Positions 61,732 through 64,000 of a stretch of 64,000 bases of DNA are shown here, in pieces (positions within the stretch are counted from its first letter, which is position 1; each line of letters starts with the position of its first letter). Origin of the DNA: Pseudomonas shahriarae (GTDB lineage Bacteria > Pseudomonadota > Gammaproteobacteria > Pseudomonadales > Pseudomonadaceae); assembly GCF_014268455.2 (NCBI RefSeq), contig NZ_CP077085.1, positions 2,831,001-2,895,000 of the forward strand, given 5' to 3'. A program made the translations under genes and the position numbers. A model generated the notes under the pieces. That model made no database searches, was not told the origin of the DNA, and saw only the letters and a list, made by a program, of their open reading frames with translations.

Positions 61732-62571
61732 ATGATCAAGAAATGCTTGTTCCCAGCAGCCGGTTACGGTACTCGCTTCCTGCCAGCGACCAAGGCCATG
61801 CCTAAAGAAATGCTGCCGGTGGTAAACAAGCCACTGATCCAGTACGGCGTCGAAGAGGCACTGGATGCCGGCCTCAACGAAATCTCCATCGTCACCGGCC
61901 GTGGCAAGCGCGCACTGGAAGACCACTTCGATATCAGCTACGAGCTGGAAAACCAGATCAAGGGCACTGACAAGGAAAAATACCTGGTCGGTATCCGCAA
62001 GCTGCTCGACGAGTGCTCGTTCTCCTACACCCGTCAAACCCAGATGAAAGGCCTTGGCCACGCCATCCTTACCGGTCGCCCACTGATCGGTGACGAACCG
62101 TTTGCCGTGGTCCTGGCGGACGACCTGTGCGTCAACCTGGAAGGCGACGGCGTCTTGACCCAGATGGTCAAGCTCTACCAGAAGTACCGCTGCACCATCG
62201 TTGCGGTGCAGGAAGTCGACCCTGCGGAAACCAACAAGTACGGGGTGATCGCCGGTGATGACATCGGTGATGGCCTGATCCGCGTTCGCGACATGGTCGA
62301 GAAGCCGGCGCCGGAAGATGCCCCGTCGAACCTGGCAATCATTGGTCGCTACATTCTGACCCCGGATATCTTCAAGCTGATCGAAGAAACCGAGCCAGGC
62401 AAGGGCGGCGAAATCCAGATTACCGACGCTTTGCTGAAACAGGCCAAAGACGGTTGCGTGATTGCCTACAAGTTCAAGGGCCGTCGTTTTGACTGCGGCG
62501 GCGCTGAAGGCTACATCGAGGCGACCAACTTCTGCTACGAGCACTTCTACAAGACTGGCAAGGCTTACTGA
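61732..62571 (+). CDS. galU: UTP-glucose-1-phosphate uridylyltransferase
   Basis: The protein has 279 residues, the normal GalU length. The nucleotide-binding loop is FPAAGYGTRFLPATKAMPKEMLPVVNKPLIQYGVEEA. VLADDLCVN, NKYGVI, and KGRRFDCGGAEGYIEAT are further landmarks. It makes UDP-glucose from UTP and glucose 1-phosphate for LPS, exopolysaccharide and other glycans. A terminator follows. Confidence 0.97.
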   Translation: MIKKCLFPAAGYGTRFLPATKAMPKEMLPVVNKPLIQYGVEEALDAGLNEISIVTGRGKRALEDHFDISYELENQIKGTDKEKYLVGIRKLLDECSFSYTRQTQMKGLGHAILTGRPLIGDEPFAVVLADDLCVNLEGDGVLTQMVKLYQKYRCTIVAVQEVDPAETNKYGVIAGDDIGDGLIRVRDMVEKPAPEDAPSNLAIIGRYILTPDIFKLIEETEPGKGGEIQITDALLKQAKDGCVIAYKFKGRRFDCGGAEGYIEATNFCYEHFYKTGKAY

Positions 62572-62595
62572 TTAAGCATCGCCTGTTGAGTCTCA

Positions 62596-62629
62596 AGAAA
62601 GCCACCTACGGGTGGCTTTCTGGTTTTTT
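62596..62629 (+). terminator. Rho-independent terminator of galU
   Basis: AGAAAGCCACC and GGTGGCTTTCT form an 11-base-pair stem with loop TACG, followed by GG and six T's. Confidence 0.95.
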
Positions 62630-62671
62630 GGGCGTAAGCGGGTATCCTGATGCCCTGCCGAGGAGAGTGAA

Positions 62672-64000
62672 ATGGCCTACGATTTTGATCTTTATGTGAT
62701 TGGCGCCGGTTCCGGTGGTGTACGGGCGGCGCGGTTCGCCGCAGGTTTTGGCGCGAAGGTGGCCGTGGCGGAAAGCCGCTACCTGGGCGGTACCTGTGTC
62801 AACGTTGGCTGCGTGCCGAAAAAACTGTTGGTGTATGGCGCGCACTTTGCCGAAGACTTCGAACAGGCCAGCGGCTTTGGCTGGTCCTTGGGCGAGGCGA
62901 ACTTTGATTGGGCGACATTGATCGCCAACAAGGATCGCGAGATCAATCGCCTCAACGGTATTTACCGTAACTTGCTGGTGAACAGCGGGGTGACCCTGCA
63001 CGAAGGCCATGCGCGTCTGACCGGCCCCCACGAGGTCGAGATCAACGGCGAGCGCTTCACGGCCAAGGACATCTTGATCGCCACGGGCGGCTGGCCGCAG
63101 ATCCCCGAGATTCCGGGGCATGAGCATGCCATTGGTTCCAATGAGGCGTTCTTCCTGAAGCAACTGCCCAAGCGCGTACTGGTAGTGGGTGGTGGTTATA
63201 TCGCGGTGGAATTTGCCGGGATTTTCCATGGTCTGGGCGCGCAGACGTCGTTGCTGTATCGCGGCGATCTGTTCCTGCGTGGCTTCGATGGCGCGGTGCG
63301 CAAGCACTTGCAGGAAGAGCTGACCAAGCGTGGCCTGGACCTGCAATTCAACGCTGATATCGCACGTATCGACAAGCAGGCCGATGGCAGCCTCAAGGCC
63401 ACCCTGAAAGACGGTCGTGTATTGGAAGCCGATTGCGTGTTCTACGCCACGGGCCGGCGCCCGATGCTGGATAACCTGGGCCTGGAGCACACCGGGGTCA
63501 AGCTGGACAAGCGTGGCTTTGTCGAAGTTGACGATCTGTACCAGACCGCCGAGTCGTCGATCCTGGCCATTGGCGACGTGATTGGTCGCGTGCAACTGAC
63601 GCCCGTGGCATTGGCTGAAGGCATGGCGGTGGCGCGGCGTCTATTCAAGCCTGAGCAGTACCGCCCGGTGGATTACGCGATGATCCCCACGGCAGTGTTC
63701 AGCTTGCCGAATATCGGTACCGTGGGCCTGAGCGAAGAGCAGGCGCGGGCCGATGGGCATAACGTGCAGGTTTTCGAAAGCCGCTTCCGGCCGATGAAAC
63801 TGACCCTGACGGAGTGCCAGGAGCGCACGCTGATGAAGCTGGTGGTCGATGCCGATACCGACAAGGTGCTGGGTTGCCACATGGTCGGGCCGGATGCGGG
63901 TGAGATTGTCCAGGGCCTGGCGATCGCCCTCAAGGCGGGGGCGACCAAGCAGCATTTCGACGAGACCATCGGCGTGCACCCGACGGCGGCGGAAGAGTTT
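62672..64000 (+). CDS. gor: Glutathione-disulfide reductase, truncated at the window end
   Basis: The 443 codons visible are all but about nine of the usual 452. The FAD motif [15 protein letters not shown] starts at residue 11, the redox disulfide is Cys42 and Cys47 ([13 protein letters not shown]), the NADPH-binding [13 protein letters not shown] follows, and the catalytic His lies in VHPTAAEEF near the C-terminus. It reduces oxidised glutathione with NADPH. GAGGAG precedes the ATG. It runs off the right edge. Confidence 0.95.
   Translation, partial: MAYDFDLYVIGAGSGGVRAARFAAGFGAKVAVAESRYLGGTCVNVGCVPKKLLVYGAHFAEDFEQASGFGWSLGEANFDWATLIANKDREINRLNGIYRNLLVNSGVTLHEGHARLTGPHEVEINGERFTAKDILIATGGWPQIPEIPGHEHAIGSNEAFFLKQLPKRVLVVGGGYIAVEFAGIFHGLGAQTSLLYRGDLFLRGFDGAVRKHLQEELTKRGLDLQFNADIARIDKQADGSLKATLKDGRVLEADCVFYATGRRPMLDNLGLEHTGVKLDKRGFVEVDDLYQTAESSILAIGDVIGRVQLTPVALAEGMAVARRLFKPEQYRPVDYAMIPTAVFSLPNIGTVGLSEEQARADGHNVQVFESRFRPMKLTLTECQERTLMKLVVDADTDKVLGCHMVGPDAGEIVQGLAIALKAGATKQHFDETIGVHPTAAEEF

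Overview
The window is a dense, GC-rich stretch of chromosome that fits a Pseudomonas of the fluorescens group. The reasons are an AmpR almost identical in layout to the Pseudomonas protein, several REP/REPIN-type palindromes (core GTGGGAGCGGGCTTGCCCGC), FecI/FecR/TonB-receptor signalling, a tsdB-tsdA pair, an arsRBCH operon and typical Pseudomonas house-keeping genes (galU, gor). No rRNA, tRNA or CRISPR array was seen. Both ends cut genes: ampC on the left and gor on the right.

Layout. 1-5.1 kb: ampC(partial)/ampR divergent pair, two tandem REPINs, a Tat-type dienelactone hydrolase, a PaaI-like thioesterase, and an EamA exporter divergent from a MocR regulator with a palindrome touching its start codon. 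5.2-10.1 kb: one 1658-residue protein with a C-terminal clostridial-toxin-like glycosyltransferase domain. 10.1-10.95 kb: a gene-poor gap with possible remnants. 10.95-18.8 kb: a metabolic island made of a GlpA-like FAD enzyme with a [2Fe-2S] BFD domain, a second FAD/NAD(P) oxidoreductase, an FGGY kinase with an altered polyol site, a DeoR repressor, an EutH-type permease, a DUF1937 protein and a DUF1989 protein. This is the best candidate here for an undescribed pathway. 19-23.5 kb: a Fur box followed by an ECF sigma factor, its FecR regulator and a heme-type TonB receptor (HxuIRA/HasISR-like).

23.5-28.6 kb: an XRE regulator, small membrane proteins, a GST, small proteins, a TerB/DUF533 protein, a second class of REP repeats and a probable outer-membrane barrel protein that trails mgtA. 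28.7-32.2 kb: mgtA with a leader of nearly 800 nt containing hairpins and a small proline-rich ORF. 32.2-36.6 kb: a LysE exporter with its AraC regulator, then arsH-arsC-arsB-arsR. 36.7-42.2 kb: azlCD, small proteins, a DUF1275 protein, an ABC-F ATPase and topoisomerase IB. 42.3-44.9 kb: modABC behind a near-perfect ModE operator. 44.9-48.4 kb: nitronate monooxygenase, an Ada protein that has lost its zinc cysteines, AlkB, and two small proteins. 48.6-51.3 kb: lipoproteins and the thiosulfate dehydrogenase pair tsdBA.

51.5-59.2 kb: a complete chaperone-usher fimbrial operon read leftwards (major pilin, minor pilin, usher, chaperone, four further subunits, the last a two-domain tip adhesin). 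59.9-61.2 kb: an intact IS3-family element with a programmed frameshift. 61.2-64 kb: a DUF2188 protein, galU and the start of gor.

Function calls rest on motif recognition and memory of families. No search was run, so exact paralog names (hxu, tsd, ars) are inferences of differing strength as stated in each entry.
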